Shown here one piece after another: positions 1-12,132 of a stretch of DNA of 64,000 nt. This stretch comes from Ophioceras dolichostomum (Eukaryota > Ascomycota > Sordariomycetes > Magnaporthales > Ophioceraceae). The position numbers were made by a program, and so were the translations under genes. How positions within the stretch are numbered: the stretch's first letter is position 1; the number at the start of each line of letters is the position of its first letter. The stretch covers positions 1,001-65,000 of the forward strand of contig PYST01000032.1 in the NCBI GenBank assembly GCA_003049485.1, given 5' to 3'. Under the pieces are notes generated by a model. It was not told the DNA's origin. It saw only the letters and a list, made by a program, of their open reading frames with translations, and searched no databases.

Positions 1-3000
1 AACCAAAGCTGCTACCGATGGATGGGTGTGGTTGTGCGGCGAGGCGAAATCTAACACCTTGCCAATCATCAACCACGTCAACCTGCCCGCGCCACTGAGC
101 GGCCCAAGCTGCAAGGAGCCATCCATTGCAAGCCTTGAAATTTGGAAATGCACGGCCGTAACCCGTATGTGTAAGAGGAGCCAAAAAGACTGGTGCTGTT
201 GTCCAACGGACAACTGTGGCATACCTACCTGGTAGGTACTATGTACAGTACCTATGTCCCTCGCTGATGACCGACACTGACGAACTTGAACCTGGTCTGG
301 TTGTTCCTGAAACCTGCCGGCCACGCGTGAAATCTTAAAATCACCTTGAAGTGACACACGGACTTCGTCGGACCCTCCCAGTTCTGATGGTCGGAGGAGA
401 ACAAACAGAAACGGTATCCATGCAGCGAATTCTTCTGTTCGAATTCTTCTGTTGAAATTCTTTTTATTATTTATTGTCTTCTTATCATTTCGAAATCGCG
501 CAGGTCCAAGGATGCCCCCGTTGTGAGTCCAGAGAGAGCACATGAATTTGGTGATAGATGATGGTGGATGTGCTGGGTTCGTCGTTCTCAGCATCTCAGC
601 AAACGGTTCGCTCCACAAAAAGAGATCTGATTTTCCCGAACGCCCTGCCATGGAAGCATTATCGAACCTTCGATTGCAGGGGTGCACCTCAAGGCCAGGG
701 GAACGTCAATGAGCCACGACGGCAATGGATCGCCTCAGGCCTGCCGCCCATCCACTCTGCTTGCTGCCCTGCTATAATCGTCCGGCTGGAGGGACCAGTC
801 TTCACGTGGAAAGGGGGTTACACGGGCTAGCACCCGGCCAGGGATTCTGTGCAGGTCTGCATGAGGGTGTGGCACAGGATTGATTGCTCTGCGCCCTCCT
901 TCTGTGGCCATCCTCACTCACCTGCTTGTTCTGGACACCTTTCCTCTCGTCTGCGCAGACGTCGTGCCGCTCAAGTTCGGGTGGCTGGCGGATGGTCGAA
1001 CTCATGGATCATGGCGTATCAGGCTTGCATGTGGGTGGGCTCGTCATGATTCCGCGCATACGAGATTATCTCTCTGTCTCTCTCTCTCTATGTCTGGTTT
1101 CCGTTTTTGTTCTGTTTCTGTTTCTGTTCAGTTCAGCCAGCGGGTGGTGGTGCTGAACTGCGCCGCGATGCCACGGCACCAGTGACTGGAGGGTCACGGT
1201 GGTCCATGCCCTCCCCCTGCCTCGCCATCCTTCTCGAACTTTTCTAGAAGGCTTCCCCTTTTTTTTGGACCCCAGTCACCACCATGCTGGTCTCCGCCAG
1301 CCGCCCGACCGGCAGGAATCCGCGTGCCCACCGACCCCATCCAATCAAGCAACAAGTTGGCCCAGGCACAGCATTAGGCATCATCTTCCTCTCTCAACCT
1401 CGATGGTCAGCATCAATGTTTCCGCGAGGATCAGCTGAACTGGATTTCCCGTACTCTTCTCTCTAGCATTACTCAGTTCCGCGCTGCTGCAGAGGTACTT
1501 GAGAGAAGCCGCACCTGGCAGAAGATAGGGTGCCTGGAATTCACGCTCGGCGACCCCTATTTTCGGTATCATGTCGAACAGAACCTACCACAGGACGGAA
1601 TCACCTTTGCAGTAGCTGCTTGCAATCCCCACTCACACGACCACCAGCCCAGCTCCCTTTTTCAATATTTCAAGAGGTAGATGCAGGCCGTCATGATTTT
1701 GCCCGCCATTTTATGCATTCCCTTTCGGGATCCAAAGAAAGCTGCGTTTGCATGAGAAGAGCGTATTATCGTCACAATCATGGAAAGCCTTGCCGGACTT
1801 GGCAACCTGTTTCAATCCGTGTCCAGACTTGGGGGCATGGTCGTAGTGCCCGTCGGACCCGTCTTCTTCGTCTCGTCCCCCTTCCTCTTTCTCTCGCGCA
1901 ACCACACCTCACAATTCAGAACACGGTAGAAAATGAACGGGAGGGGGGAAATAAGGTCCCTGGCCCACAAGACCCAAAGCAGTTCGGCTTACGGAGAAGA
2001 TCATCTCCAACATCAAAACTTAGCCTCTGTTGACCTTGGGGGATGGGAGCACGAAAATGCCACTTTCGGGATCTCGTGTTTCATGCCGACGCAGGATCTC
2101 TGCCTGTGGGAAACAACCTGCGCTTTGCCTCCTCCTCACTCGACGCTGTTTGGGCGTTTGGGCCAACAGAGAAAGGAGCCTGCTGGTGGCACTTCCCCTT
2201 TCCACGCGGCGGCGTTGTGTTTCTCCCGCAGCGCATGCCGGCGGCGCTGCGAGTGGCTCTGATCTCTGATGGCATCCCTCAATCTCCCATCCTCACCGTC
2301 CCCTGCCTGGCTGCTTGGGCCACGGAGTGGCAGCCAGTGCATGCTTACTCCGTGCCTGTTTGCTTGCCATCGGCTGTAAGGCTGAGTGAGGGACAGGAGG
2401 GTACGTATTATGGTATGTTTGGTGGTGGACTGGTGGTGGTGCATCGGCCATTCAGCCACGTTGTTCACCTGCCGGCCCCTCTCCATCTCGCGCTCCTCGT
2501 TGGGATCCCACGTTCCCAATAGGTCTGAGCGTCCTTCTAGAAGACCCGAGGAAGGAGATCCTGATTATGGTGATCATGATAACGCATACAATCTCTCTGA
2601 GACACCACGTCCCACGAGCGAGGCCTGCAGCATGAGCGTGTAAAATGAAAACTGAGATGCGTTAAGTCTTTCCGTACAGAGCAGTTCTGTTTCTAGGTAG
2701 ATGCTCGGGGGTTATTGTACCTGTTCCATAGTGGTCGTCAAGTCTCACGCGGGTAAGAAATATTAGCCCTCCAAAGCCGATCCTTCCTTTGCCAGTCTCC
2801 AGCCACCGAGGGATGTATGTAGAGTACCTGGCCTCAATGATATGCCGAGAATAAGATTGAGTATGAGAATGCGAGCGAGCCGTACTCCTTATTCGCATGT
2901 GCTGTGGTTGTAGCAGAGAGAATCGCACATCTGTCCCTCCTAGCCAACCGATTGTTGTCTTCGGTACGTTCGGTGCGCCGTTCCTGACGTGATATTTAAT

Positions 3001-4830
3001 AGGGTTTGGTCACGAAGAACACCGACGGCATGTACGTAGTCCCACACGCCGGAACTTGAACCAACGGTGCGATATCAATCCAAGGTGTTGTGCCATGGTG
3101 CCTTTCAGGCGAAAGACGCCGACCATTAACAAACATAACATGACCCTACCGGACGAATCTGGGCCATGACAATTTGATGGCATGCGTCGTTTTGGGTCGC
3201 GTTTGGAAGCAGGCAATATCCTACAATGGGGCAGGAAATGGAGGAGGGAGCCGGACAATTCACCCTAACCTCCATTCAGCCAACAGGATGACGAGCTGGC
3301 CAGCCGGCGTCGTAACAATGAAGCGCGGATGCCATCGAAAAGTAAAATAAACAGCCAGCCCGCAGGCGGCAGCTCAATAAGTGTGCACATAGCAAACCAG
3401 AGCGACGATCGGTCGTGCCATCTCATTGACAGGTTGAAACAGGAACAAGCTGCACAGGACATCGACGGTTGAAACAGAAGACATACGGGCTACGAGGACA
3501 AGGTACATGTACCAATCGTCAGTAGCACAGCACTGTACAGTGGCAGGTACCCAGGCTACAAGAACCTGAAGAGACAGAAGCAAAGGCACTGAAGACGATG
3601 GCGGCCGGGCGACCAACATGGACCGACCATCCGGGAAAGTGCACAGAATGAATCCAGCTTCGAACCGCCAAGGGGTCCGGCATTACTCTCAGATCAATTC
3701 GAGGTCCAGCGCATCTTGTCAGACGGGCGGCCCACTTCCACCCTGGCCCTGATCCCCAAATTTTTTTGTCGGGTGCCTTTGAAGTCAGGGACTGGGCTGG
3801 GCAGGCAGCGAAAAAAAGGGAGAGATGGACCACCCCCCCCCCTCCCCAAAAAGAGGTACCCCATTAGGCTTAGCAGACCTCGCGTCCTATTAATGGCAAC
3901 TCTCAATATTTTTTTTCTTTTAAGAGAACAAAACTCCATCACATCACCCTCCCATCCGTCCACAAGCACGGCGTCCCACACCCCTTGGAGATCGCCTCAC
4001 ACTTTCCAACTTCTTCAGCATCATCCGGTGCGCGAACGACCCGGAAAAACACGCACGAGCAATTCAGATCGCGACAGTGACACGATAACAGCTTGACTTG
4101 CTTAAGCTCGAGAAGTTGAGGTACGTGGCTTTGGGGAATTTAAGCTCCCGCGTCTTCTATCGCCCAGTTCTAGGTTTAGGGCCCATACGGATTCCGTCCG
4201 CCTGCGCGACGGGCCCCCCCTTCTCGCAATACGTCGCAATGCGTCTCGAGGGCTTCGAAACCCGCACTCGAAGTTCGTCTCTGCACGTATGTTCGGTGTT
4301 GCCCAGTGGCGACTCTGCCTGGAACGCCGCGCCGGCCTGTATCCCTCAGTTCCCCCCCAACGGCATCTGCTCAGCGCAGAGCAGCGACACGCCTGCCCCT
4401 CGACTCTTCTTGCGCCAGTTGTCGAGGACAACAAGCACGGCTCGACGGCTTTTGCTTGCGAGCAGGAATCATGCGGTTTCGAGCCTGTTATTTTCCAGAA
4501 GAGAGCCAGCTAACGCGACTGCCACCCAGGCTTGACGAACGCCCCCCAGCGAATCACTCTTGGCGTCGAGTCCATATCCTGCATTATCTCTTCAGTCGAG
4601 CCAAACGTCCCGGGAAACCACTCTAAGCGCGCCGGCTGCTCTTACTGGGTATAGCGACCTTCACCGCGGTAGTGCCCAAGGCGGCGACGTGGGACAGCGT
4701 GACAAACGGCCAAGGCCTCACCAGCCAACCTACCCTCTGGTCTTCTCGTCAAACCGGTGACCACCTGGTCAGTAGGGATTCACTCATTACTGCTGGCTGG
4801 CCATTCTCAATCGCGAAATACACCCACGAT

Positions 4831-4860
4831 TCGACCTACAACTCGACCTACAACTCGACC
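4831..4860. repeat. 12-bp tandem repeat, 2.5 copies
   Basis: The unit TCGACCTACAAC is repeated twice perfectly and followed by a half unit (TCGACC). It lies in non-coding DNA about 1.1 kb upstream of the C2H2 factor start codon. Confidence 0.85.
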
Positions 4861-5545
4861 TTGTGGTCTCCCGCGACAAATTCACCGGCGAGTAGTCACC
4901 ACCAAAAGGAGCACTGGAAAATTTACAACGGGCGACGATTCTCCAAGGCCATCACAGCTTGCGGTCATCGTGGCCTCAAGACATCGCAATTTCGACAGGC
5001 GTGCGACCCCTTGCCGGCCGTCGGGCCATCCCTTGCGACTTTGTACCCTCTAGTGTGCGAGCTCGACGTTCGGTCTGGTCCGGGCCTCTGGATATGGTCA
5101 AAGCTCCCAACCCGCACCCACAAGCATCACCCACCGCAGCTTAAGCAGCTGGGCTTCGAGGGCGTCCTTGGGCGCGAAGGAGGGCAGCTGCCCAACTTTT
5201 CCTGCGGAATTTTACCCGTCACATTTGTCTGCAGGTTATTCAACTTTGCTTGCATATCAAGCTTGGGAGTAAGTGAGAACCCAACCTTCAATCACATCAC
5301 GGCATTACCCCGCCGCATTGGTGAAGAGAGGCAGTAGGGCACTACCTAGTAGATCACAACCCTCGGAGAAAGCTCTTGTCGCCTGGGAAATGTCCTACCG
5401 TAGAGTGATTATATGGGACACACTACACTACTATCTTGGATTTCAGTATCAGAACTACTCAGAACTGCTTTCATTCGTCTCTGCACAGTTACGGACTCGG
5501 GGATATTTAGCGACGCTACCTCCACCTACACCTACCTACCTACCT

Positions 5546-5547
<2 letters not shown>

Positions 5548-5579
<32 letters not shown>
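5548..5579 (+). repeat. poly-C homopolymer, 32 nt
   Basis: This is an uninterrupted run of 32 C residues, directly preceded by a CCTA-type repeat. It lies about 355 nt upstream of the C2H2 factor start codon. Homopolymers of this length are hard to sequence, so the true length may differ. The G-rich complement could form a quadruplex and the C strand an i-motif. Confidence 0.9.
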
Positions 5580-5581
<2 letters not shown>

Positions 5582-5934
5582 CAGTCGTACTTCCCTCAAG
5601 CGGGGTGCCGACACCAAGGTTCCGAGACTCATCTATTTGGATCAGAAGGACTGGCCGCCTCCCCAGAACTCATGGTTGAACCGTGGTGGTAGTGGCGGTG
5701 GCATCCAGCAGAATTNCCTAGTGGAATTGTCTTTGATCTTTCGCACGCTCCTTTCACACCCTCAAATACACCCGAAACGATCTCGGGGATTGTGAGACTT
5801 TCTTTTGCTTTTTCACTTTCTCTTCCTTGTCCTCCTCTGGCCTTCAAACAGCTGGGGCGAACGGTTGATCAAAGCAACAACCGCCTGCGTCAGCTACCTA
5901 GTCTTAGTCGACCGACAGACAGATCTAATATCTA

Positions 5935-7683
5935 ATGGAGAATGCAGCTCAGGGTGAGGTAATGGGAGTCGGCAACATGCTGAACCAGAAAGGTGTCGCC
6001 TCTGCTGGTGCCTCTGCCCAGACCCAGGCTCAAGCTCAAGCCCAGGTCCAGGCCCACGCCCCTGCTTTAGCTCCGGCCTTGGCCCCATTGGAAACAAAAT
6101 CAGAGCCGCAAATACTCCAGCCGCTACAGCCCTTCCACCAACTACCGCAGGTCCCCATCGATCGGGCCGATTCGCCGCATGGCTCAGAGCACTCTCGTTA
6201 CTCGGCGCCTCCCGTGAACGGCAACGGCATGGACCCTGGGAGGCAGTACGGCTCGCCATCGGTGATGCACGCCCCATTGCATCTCCCCGACATCAACAAG
6301 CCTCCATCTGGCCTCCCCCTGCCTGGCATTCAGCCGTCCTTGGCCCCTGCGCCGCCGGCCATGGCAGGAGGGATGTACATGGCTCCGGAAGCCACGCCGC
6401 CGGCCCCAAAGGCATACCCCTGCAGCACTTGCGGAAAAGGCTTTGCCCGACGTAGCGATCTAGCTCGTCACGGTGAGTTACTCAGAATCTCAACCCCCCT
6501 CGTCTTCTTCATCTTCCTCTAGCAGCGCAATTCAAAAGCAATTCGGAAACAGTTCAGAACGTTCACTGAAGCTAGTCCAACTAACGTGCGGCGATTCGTA
6601 GAGCGAATCCACAGCGGAGTTCGTCCGCATCGCTGTGAGTTCGAGGGCTGCGGGAAGCAGTTCATCCAGCGTTCTGCCCTGACAGTACACCAACGCGTCC
6701 ACACTGGCGAGAAGCCTCATATGTGTGAGAGGTGTGGCAAGGTGAGTCGACATTCAGTTCCCACTCCCACTCCTGCTCCCACTCACTCTCCTTGGCGCAT
6801 GACTACTGCTTCAGCCGACCCATTCCGTCATCATGACCTATGCTAACCGCAATCCCAATCCCGCGTACAGCCATTCAGCGATTCGAGCTCACTGGCGCGA
6901 CATCGTCGCATCCATTCTGGAAAGCGCCCATACAAGTGCCCGTTCGCGGACTGCCAGAAGACCTTTACTCGGCGAACTACCCTGACAAGGCACCAGAACC
7001 ATCACACTGGCACGTTGGAGGAGGCTGCGCAGGCCACACGCGAAGCACTGGCTAGGGGAGCCACCAACGTGGCCGCGTCGTTTCCTACCGCGGCTCGGCC
7101 GGCTGCCTCGAACCCGGCGCGTTCCGAAGGCGAAGCTAGTTCCAACCTTGCGTCGCCGGTCTCGACGCCGTCTCCAGCGCAACGGCCCACGTCCATGTCA
7201 CCATCGACTGAGCTGGCCAGCCTTAAAACCCTCCAGTCACAGTTCCTAAACAACCCACCCCTTCCAAGCCACCTGCGGAGCGACGTGCATGGGGGAAGCC
7301 CCACGTCGACCACGTCCTCTGCCTACACCAATGCGCACCCGACCTCTCACCCGACAGGCTACGGGCCCCCGCAACCATTGGAGCCCAACATAGACAACAG
7401 GCCGGGCCCGGGCAGCGCCAGCGGCAGCCCCCACTTGGGCAGCGTCGGCTGGCAGTCTCCTGCGCACCCGGGACACGGTGTGGGTTCGCCGTCTTCACAC
7501 AGCGCGAGCGGCTATGTGTACCCGGACCCAGACGCCTACCCGCCCAGCGCCGGCATGGGCCCGCTGTTCTATGGCGGCGCCCACGCCGCCGCCACCAGCC
7601 GCTCCAACAGCGCCGAGCCGGGTCATCAGCACGCCGAGTACCCGAAGCCGCGGACGAGCGAGTTGTGGGCTTCTGCCCAGTAG
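5935..7683 (+). CDS. C2H2 zinc-finger transcription factor with four fingers
   Basis: Three exons (5935-6472, 6602-6741, 6871-7683) join to a protein of 496 residues. Residues 1-160 are low-complexity, with a QAQAQ run and Ala/Pro-rich stretches. Four C2H2 fingers follow at about 163-183, 191-213, 221-241 and 249-271, joined by linkers of the TGEKP/SGKRP type (HSGVRP, HTGEKP, HSGKRP). Introns fall just before the last histidine of finger 1 and inside finger 3. The 220-residue tail is Ser/Pro/Ala-rich and contains no recognised domain. The finger array should bind DNA in the nucleus. The array is typical of a conserved filamentous-fungal regulator, but I cannot assign an ortholog, so no symbol is given. 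Both introns use GTGAGT donors. The start chosen is the first ATG of the open frame. Confidence 0.9.
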
Positions 7684-10475
7684 GAGTAGGCGGGTCCTCA
7701 CTCTCGTTCAAGAGTCCTTTCGTTTTTCTCCCGCTCGTCGGACCTAAGGGAAAGGAAATGTGTCGAGAGTTTGGAAGCGTCCTCTAGCTAGCCCCTCACA
7801 CGACATGCTTTTCTATCTTGTACTAGTGCATACTTTTCTTTTGTTTTGTTTTTGTCTCTGAAGCTTTCTGTTTTTTTTTGGTGCTTGCTCTACTCTCTAA
7901 CCGATCTACACGGAATCATGGATGGGCAGGCAGTGAGGGAATTGCGGACAGCCTTTTATTTTTATTTTTATTTTTACTTTCCTTCTCCCCTTCTCTTGCT
8001 TTTTTTTTTTCATTTTAATGACGCGGATGCTACAGCGGCAGACCGCAGCAGTATGTCTTTCCATAATCTCATTCCTATTCTGACGGACACAGTATCAGGG
8101 AGGACACGTACTCGCCGTCGCCGTCTTTTTTCTTCTTTTTTCATCGATACTCTTTCACTTGATTTGATTTCTTTTGTCGTCACGGCTTATAGACTGGCTC
8201 CTAGGAGGGAATCCTGCAAAGCGGAACACAAGAAGAAAAAAAACTTACGGGGTACATTGCTTTGGTCAACATTTTGGGTTTCCGCCAGTGTCTACCTCCT
8301 ACTCGTCCTCACTGCTTGCTTGCCAACGTGGGGAAGGGGAGGTAGGTAGTATGTGTGTGAATAGCATGAGTTGCGGTGTTTATGATCACTCCCCCTTTTC
8401 CCCTCTTCCCTTCCCACTCTCCTCTTGTTCTTCTCCTTATTTCTTCCACCACTCATTTTTCGCTCTTTCCTTTGTCCTGTCTTTATCTATCTCCTATCCG
8501 GGTCTACCATGAAGAGAAGAGGGGAACCCAAAAAAAAAGTCATTAGGACATATCTGTAGAGTAGGAAGCAGGTCTCCAGGTAGCTAGGGTTGGAGTTCTA
8601 ACCAGGTCGGATCGCCTCTGTTTTTGCGTTTTTGTGTGGAGGCCTTTGATCATTTCTTCGTCTTATCATTTCCCTCTCTCGTAGCGAATATTCAAGAAAA
8701 TTCGCGCAAAGCGAAGACTGCCTGCCTGAGCACTTTATTGGTTCCCGCAACAAGACAAGACCCATGTGAGCCAGCCATACTATTGGTCGTGTCCCTCCGT
8801 ACAGTCAGTCCGTACAGTCAGACAAGGCTGTTCTGGTTCAGCTCCAGCTCCGGCCCCGGCCCCGGCGAAGGCGGTCGGTATGTGGGTAATGTGATCCGGT
8901 GATTAGGTAGCGTTCGGAACCCCGGCGTGTAGAGAGGGAAGTTTTTCGAAGCCAACGCGCCAAAGTGCGTGATGTGGGTGCGTAGGGTGGCAGCTGCGGC
9001 TTGGGTCCCGAACTTCTAGTTCACCATCTGTTTGCGGGCAGGACGAAAAAGGGGCATGGAACACTCGGGTGGTGGTGAGGAATTGGTGTGAGGCTGTGCG
9101 TGGACACGCTTGTGTGACGGTGGCGAAAATATATTGCCTCCCGGAGGTTCTAGACTCGCTAGACCGCACCACCGACTTGCGGAGAGTGGACGCCTCACCC
9201 GCTGGCTCGGGTCGGGAGACCACGCCGGCAAGCTGCGAAACACGGTGATACCAGTGCTAGTAACCTGTCTCCCTACTCTCAGGTTTTGGGGGCGCTGTGT
9301 AGAGTTTTACCAACAATTCAGCGAGGGGGGAAGCTACTCAAGTCCCGTTTGAGGAGACTGCGAAGCTGTGTCGAAAGTCTAGGCATAGTATAATATGGTT
9401 TCTGTAAGTGACGGTGCAGTCATCCGAGTTTCTAATATGGGATTTCCAACGTAGAGCACCCTACCAGGTAAACGACGGCGCAAAGCTATCTCTCGAGAAT
9501 CAAGTCCATGAGTCTCGAATACTCTCACCGCGCTCGCTGGACAGGCCGTTGGGCTCATGTCGACAAGCCGTCGCACAAGCCACGAAAAGACGGGTCCGCC
9601 ATGTGGACTGGAATCTGGTACCTACCGCATTTAGGTTCCTTTGGGACCTGTCTGTAGCAGGCCGTGAAACATTGGGCAAAGGAATAAGTGAAAAGGCCAT
9701 GGACGCTGTCACGTGTGCCCACCACGAGCAGCCTTCGTGGGGGGAAGGGGGGGAGAGGTGTGATTAGTATCTGAGGTGCCGTCGGCGGGTGTGTTAGGAC
9801 TTCCCGAGGCCATTTTCTGATTTCTAATCACTGATCATTTCTGGCTCGGTTCGCTGCACCTGCGGCGGGGCCTGTCTTGAACAGAAGAAAAAGAGACAAG
9901 AAGGAAGAGAAATACGAAAAAGGAAATACGCAGAGAAAGCCACCATGTTTAATAAACGAGTGGTGCGGAGAGAGCGAGCTGGAAGGAAGGGGGGGCGAGG
10001 AAAGGAGGAATGGACGTTTGGCCTGTGTGGACGGCAAGGCTTGTTCCCTACCTAGGTACCCAACGCCAGCTGGCTGAACTTTCAAATGGTCATTTTAATG
10101 ATCAGCCAAGGAAGGACGGACCTGTCCCGTATAATCAGACCCATCCCGTCGGTCTATTTCATGGCACGCGGTTTATTAAATGTGTGTCATCCCCCGACCT
10201 GAACAGGACAGGGCTGACCTCGATGTAAGTAGACAACATATCTGCCTACTAAGATACTCTGGGAGAAGCAGGAGCACGATGAAGACGGCACTACCCGGCA
10301 TCGAACCCCTGCTAGCCGTTGTTTCCTCTACTACCTTCCAGGCCAAATCCTAGTTTTGATGTTCTAGATATTCCAAGGCTCTTTCCCCTTCACCCATCTA
10401 GGCGATCAACCAAGTTCCAATCTACGAACACGCAGACCGTTTTCCACGAACCCTTCTCCTGCTGAAAAAAAAAGC
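7684..10475. other. intergenic region between C2H2 factor and DsbA-like gene
   Basis: I see no recognisable gene. The first 600 bases are T-rich and probably hold the 3-prime UTR and polyadenylation region of the C2H2 gene, including a (TTTTTA)-type repeat around 7957-7977. The rest has short unsupported frames on both strands. TAGG-type motifs occur at 8340-8350 and 10043-10060. Confidence 0.45.
7957..7977 (+). repeat. short TTTTTA repeat in the probable 3-prime UTR
   Basis: About three and a half copies of a 6-nt T-rich unit (TTTTTA) lie roughly 280 nt downstream of the C2H2 factor stop codon, followed by further T-runs. The placement in a 3-prime UTR is inferred from position. Confidence 0.6.
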
Positions 10476-11582
10476 ATGGCGATGACGACGCACATAACGA
10501 TTGATATTTACTCAGACACGGTCTGCCCATGGTGCTATCTCGGGACTAGATACCTGGACATTTCCATGGACGAGTTTGAGAAGCACAACCCAGGCGTCGT
10601 CTTCGACCTCACCTGGCAACCCTGTCTCCTGGCTCCCGAGTCTCCAGTATCTGGTAGGTAGCGCGTTATTCTTTCTACATCTTCGTCCCCTTTCGGTACA
10701 GATGACCATCGATGTCCGTCAACAACGAGGACGGTGGTTGCATCGTCGGAGGCAGAAGGGTATATGACAAGTTGAGGAGGAGCACTTATGGTGGTGGTGG
10801 TAGAAATGAGAGGGAGCGGGGAGAGTCGTGCGATGTGCTAACTTCGTTCAGCCTACCAAAAGAAAGAGGTCTACACAACGGTCTACGGGCCGGACCGGGC
10901 GGACGAGTTCTTCCGGCGGGTTGAGGCGGCCGCCGTCCCGCTCGGCGTCGAGTTCGACTGGAGCGGCCTGTCCGGGAATTCCGCCGACTCGCACAAGCTG
11001 CTCCTGCTCGCATCTGAGCTGAGCAAGAATAAGAGTGCTAGCGACAGCGGCACCCATGCCAGCAACCGCTCCACCTCCACCTCTCCACCAGCCTCGTCAA
11101 GTCGGGCCTCCTCCCTGTACTCGTACCCTTCACCTCCCCGCACCGCCCGCTTCGACAACGAGGCGGCACACAGCAGCAGCACCACCCCCGGCAGGACGAC
11201 CACGGTCATTCCCGACAGAGCAGCAGGAAAGACGGCGGTAGCGAGCCGCAGCGTCCTGCAGAGGCTTCTGGACGAGCTGTTCGAGGGCTCGTTCGAGAGG
11301 GGGAGGGACATATCGGACCAGGAGTTCGTCGTCTCCGCAGCCGTCGCAGCTGGCGTGGCCTCGAGCGAGGCGGAGGCGCTGGAGTGGCTGAGGAGCGAAG
11401 AGGCGGCCCGGCTGCTGGCGGACCGGGCGGCGCGCTCGAGGGCACTCGGCATGACAGCCGTGCCGGTCTTCGTCGTCCAGGGCAAGTACAAGGTCGGCGG
11501 TGCGCAGAAGCCAGACGTCCTCCTGGGGCTGTTCGAGAGGTTGCGGAGGGAAGGGAGTAGGGAGGTGGCGGCGGCATCGTGA
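10476..11582 (+). CDS. DsbA/FrnE-like thioredoxin-fold oxidoreductase
   Basis: Two exons (10476-10653, 10852-11582; 198-nt intron) give 302 residues. The N-terminus matches the FrnE/2-hydroxychromene-2-carboxylate isomerase branch of DsbA proteins: a first beta strand (ITIDIYSDTVC), then the active-site motif C17-P-W-C20. Near the C-terminus the segment TAVPVFVV (about 261-268) carries the expected cis-proline (P264), followed by GKYKVGGAQ. A 73-residue Ser/Thr/Pro-rich stretch (about 119-191) interrupts the helical insertion domain that the family normally has without such filler; the frame stays open across it. The role is probably thiol-disulfide exchange or isomerisation on an unknown small-molecule or protein substrate. 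No targeting signal is visible, so it is likely cytosolic. Confidence 0.88.
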
Positions 11583-12132
11583 AGGCAAGGCGAAGGTTGG
11601 TGTGGAGTAAGATGTATAAGGTACCTGTCATTAACGAGCAAAAGATCATGGAGATGGACGCGAGTCGTGTGCTGGAGACTTTTCAACCATCCCAATCGAG
11701 CTAGAGACGGGGAGAAGAGATGACGAGAGTTGGTGCACAGTAAATCGATTACTTGTTTGGTGTCGCTGGTTAAATTTTTTTTGGTGTTTACCTGGGTATC
11801 TCTGAAAGAATGCAATTTTGTCCCGCTTCCCAACCAATCTCTTCGCTGACCGGTGTGAAGAAAGCCCTTCCAAACCAAGAAAAACAGCACCTGAAACGCC
11901 TCTATGTCCGTTTGTCTTCCTGCCGCCCTGACCCCGGCTCGCTCTTGATGTAAATAGCAGTTCTAGAATGCTCGAACAACGCTCCCTTCTCTAAGCTCGC
12001 TTCGGCCGTTCCGAATTCACGAGCCCGACGGAGAGACGAACAGAGAGGGCCGACTTTCCTCTCTCACTTGAGAATTGTAGGTTTCGTAATTCATAGACGA
12101 TCCCCTCTTGGACTCCCCCCCTTGGCCTACTC
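11583..12132. other. convergent 3-prime region, DsbA-like / TFIIE beta
   Basis: These 550 bases separate the stop codons of two convergent genes. They are presumably both 3-prime UTRs. I see no further gene or conserved element. Confidence 0.5.

Larger units (their letters stand above)
1..5934. other. gene-poor region upstream of the C2H2 factor
   Basis: I recognise no gene in these 5.9 kb. Open frames on both strands are short, mutually overlapping and lack family motifs. The stretch holds T/C-rich runs, a TACCTACC/GGTAGGTA inverted motif near 221-240, a 12-bp tandem repeat at 4831-4860, a poly-C run at 5548-5579 and one unresolved base (N) at 5716. The last several hundred bases probably include the promoter and 5-prime leader of the C2H2 gene; this is inference from position only. 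Confidence 0.5.

Noticed and set aside
4672..5337. Plus-strand frame of 221 codons upstream of the C2H2 factor
   Set aside because: It includes the 12-bp repeat, has several competing overlapping frames and shows no domain.
10285..10320. GGTTCGATGCC on the minus strand, like a tRNA T-arm
   Set aside because: The T-stem does not pair fully and no D-arm, anticodon arm or acceptor stem can be drawn around it.
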